Shown here: piece by piece, positions 6,371-6,492 of the stretch | Layout: each line of letters starts with the position of its first letter | Numbering within the stretch: the stretch's first letter is position 1 | Origin: Alphaproteobacteria bacterium | GTDB lineage: Bacteria > Pseudomonadota > Alphaproteobacteria > 16-39-46 | Assembly: GCA_947497675.1 (NCBI GenBank) | Contig: CANMHY010000050.1 | Location: forward strand, 1-6,492 | Length of the DNA: 6,492 nucleotides | Reading direction: 5' to 3' | Program-made: the position numbers and the translations under genes | The notes under the pieces: generated by a model | What the model was told of the DNA's origin: nothing | Seen by the model: the letters and a program-made list of their open reading frames with translations, nothing else | The model's database searches: none

Positions 6371-6492
6371 CTATGTTTGCTCATCGGAGACGATTTTTAG
6401 TTTTTTGAGAATTTCTCTCTGAGGCTTGGTCACCTCGGTGAGAATATGACCGTATCTTCCAGAGTAGGTTATTTTGGTGAGCGTCTCCATTT
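6371..6492 (-). CDS. Transposase, C-terminal fragment (enters from the right edge), IS1634/IS4-like
   Basis: The minus strand carries the last 39 visible residues of a protein: METLTKITYSGRYGHILTEV, then TKPQREILKKLKIVSDEQT and a TAG stop at 6371-6373. The pattern 'short strand, (R/L)TE(L/V)T..Q..IL..L.I' is how many IS1634/IS4-type DDE transposases end, just after the catalytic domain. The family call is tentative because no catalytic residue is in the window. The Met shown is simply the first visible one; the frame is open to the window edge. The stop lies in the same frame as the 404-residue gene downstream, with no other stop between them. Confidence 0.5.
   Translation of the reverse strand, partial: METLTKITYSGRYGHILTEVTKPQREILKKLKIVSDEQT

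Noticed and set aside
1..6492. tRNA, rRNA, CRISPR array, riboswitch
   Set aside because: No cloverleaf, no regularly spaced repeats and no recognisable conserved RNA element seen on either strand.

Overview
The window looks like an AT-rich, insertion-sequence-laden bacterial chromosome. The transporter genes resemble the proteobacterial PotFGHI type, and AT-rich codon use, a decayed restriction/nuclease-like gene and two unrelated transposase fragments together suggest a host-associated alphaproteobacterium (Holosporales- or Rickettsiales-like). That taxonomic guess is inference; nothing here proves it.

Left end (1-758): the start of an ISL3-like transposase runs leftward out of the window, with its own SD and a good -35/-10 pair. 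The element seems to end near base 154. Immediately beyond it, on the + strand, lies the 3' half of a YhcG/DUF1016-type PDDEXK nuclease gene. Its homology runs upstream of the first ATG (240) to about base 159, where it is cut by the element, so the gene appears to have been split by the insertion. Bases 759-848 hold no gene, and I see no convincing promoter or terminator there.

Centre (849-4970): a complete, tightly packed polyamine ABC importer operon in the order periplasmic binding protein (potF), ATPase (potG), permease (potH), permease (potI). Gaps are 23 and 18 bases, then an 8-base overlap between potH and potI. PotF captures polyamine in the periplasm, PotH and PotI form the inner-membrane channel, and PotG powers import. 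All diagnostic motifs are intact. The PotF pocket mixes PotF-like and PotD-like residues, so putrescine versus spermidine preference is open. A possible TTG-start small ORF follows potI, and a clear rho-independent terminator at 5074-5099 closes the operon.

Right end (5132-6492): a convergent minus-strand gene encodes a 404-residue protein that I do not recognise. Just upstream of it, in the same frame and separated by one stop codon, is the C-terminal end of a second transposase, probably IS1634/IS4-like, that enters from the right edge. The start of the 404-residue gene may lie in or next to the end of that insertion element.
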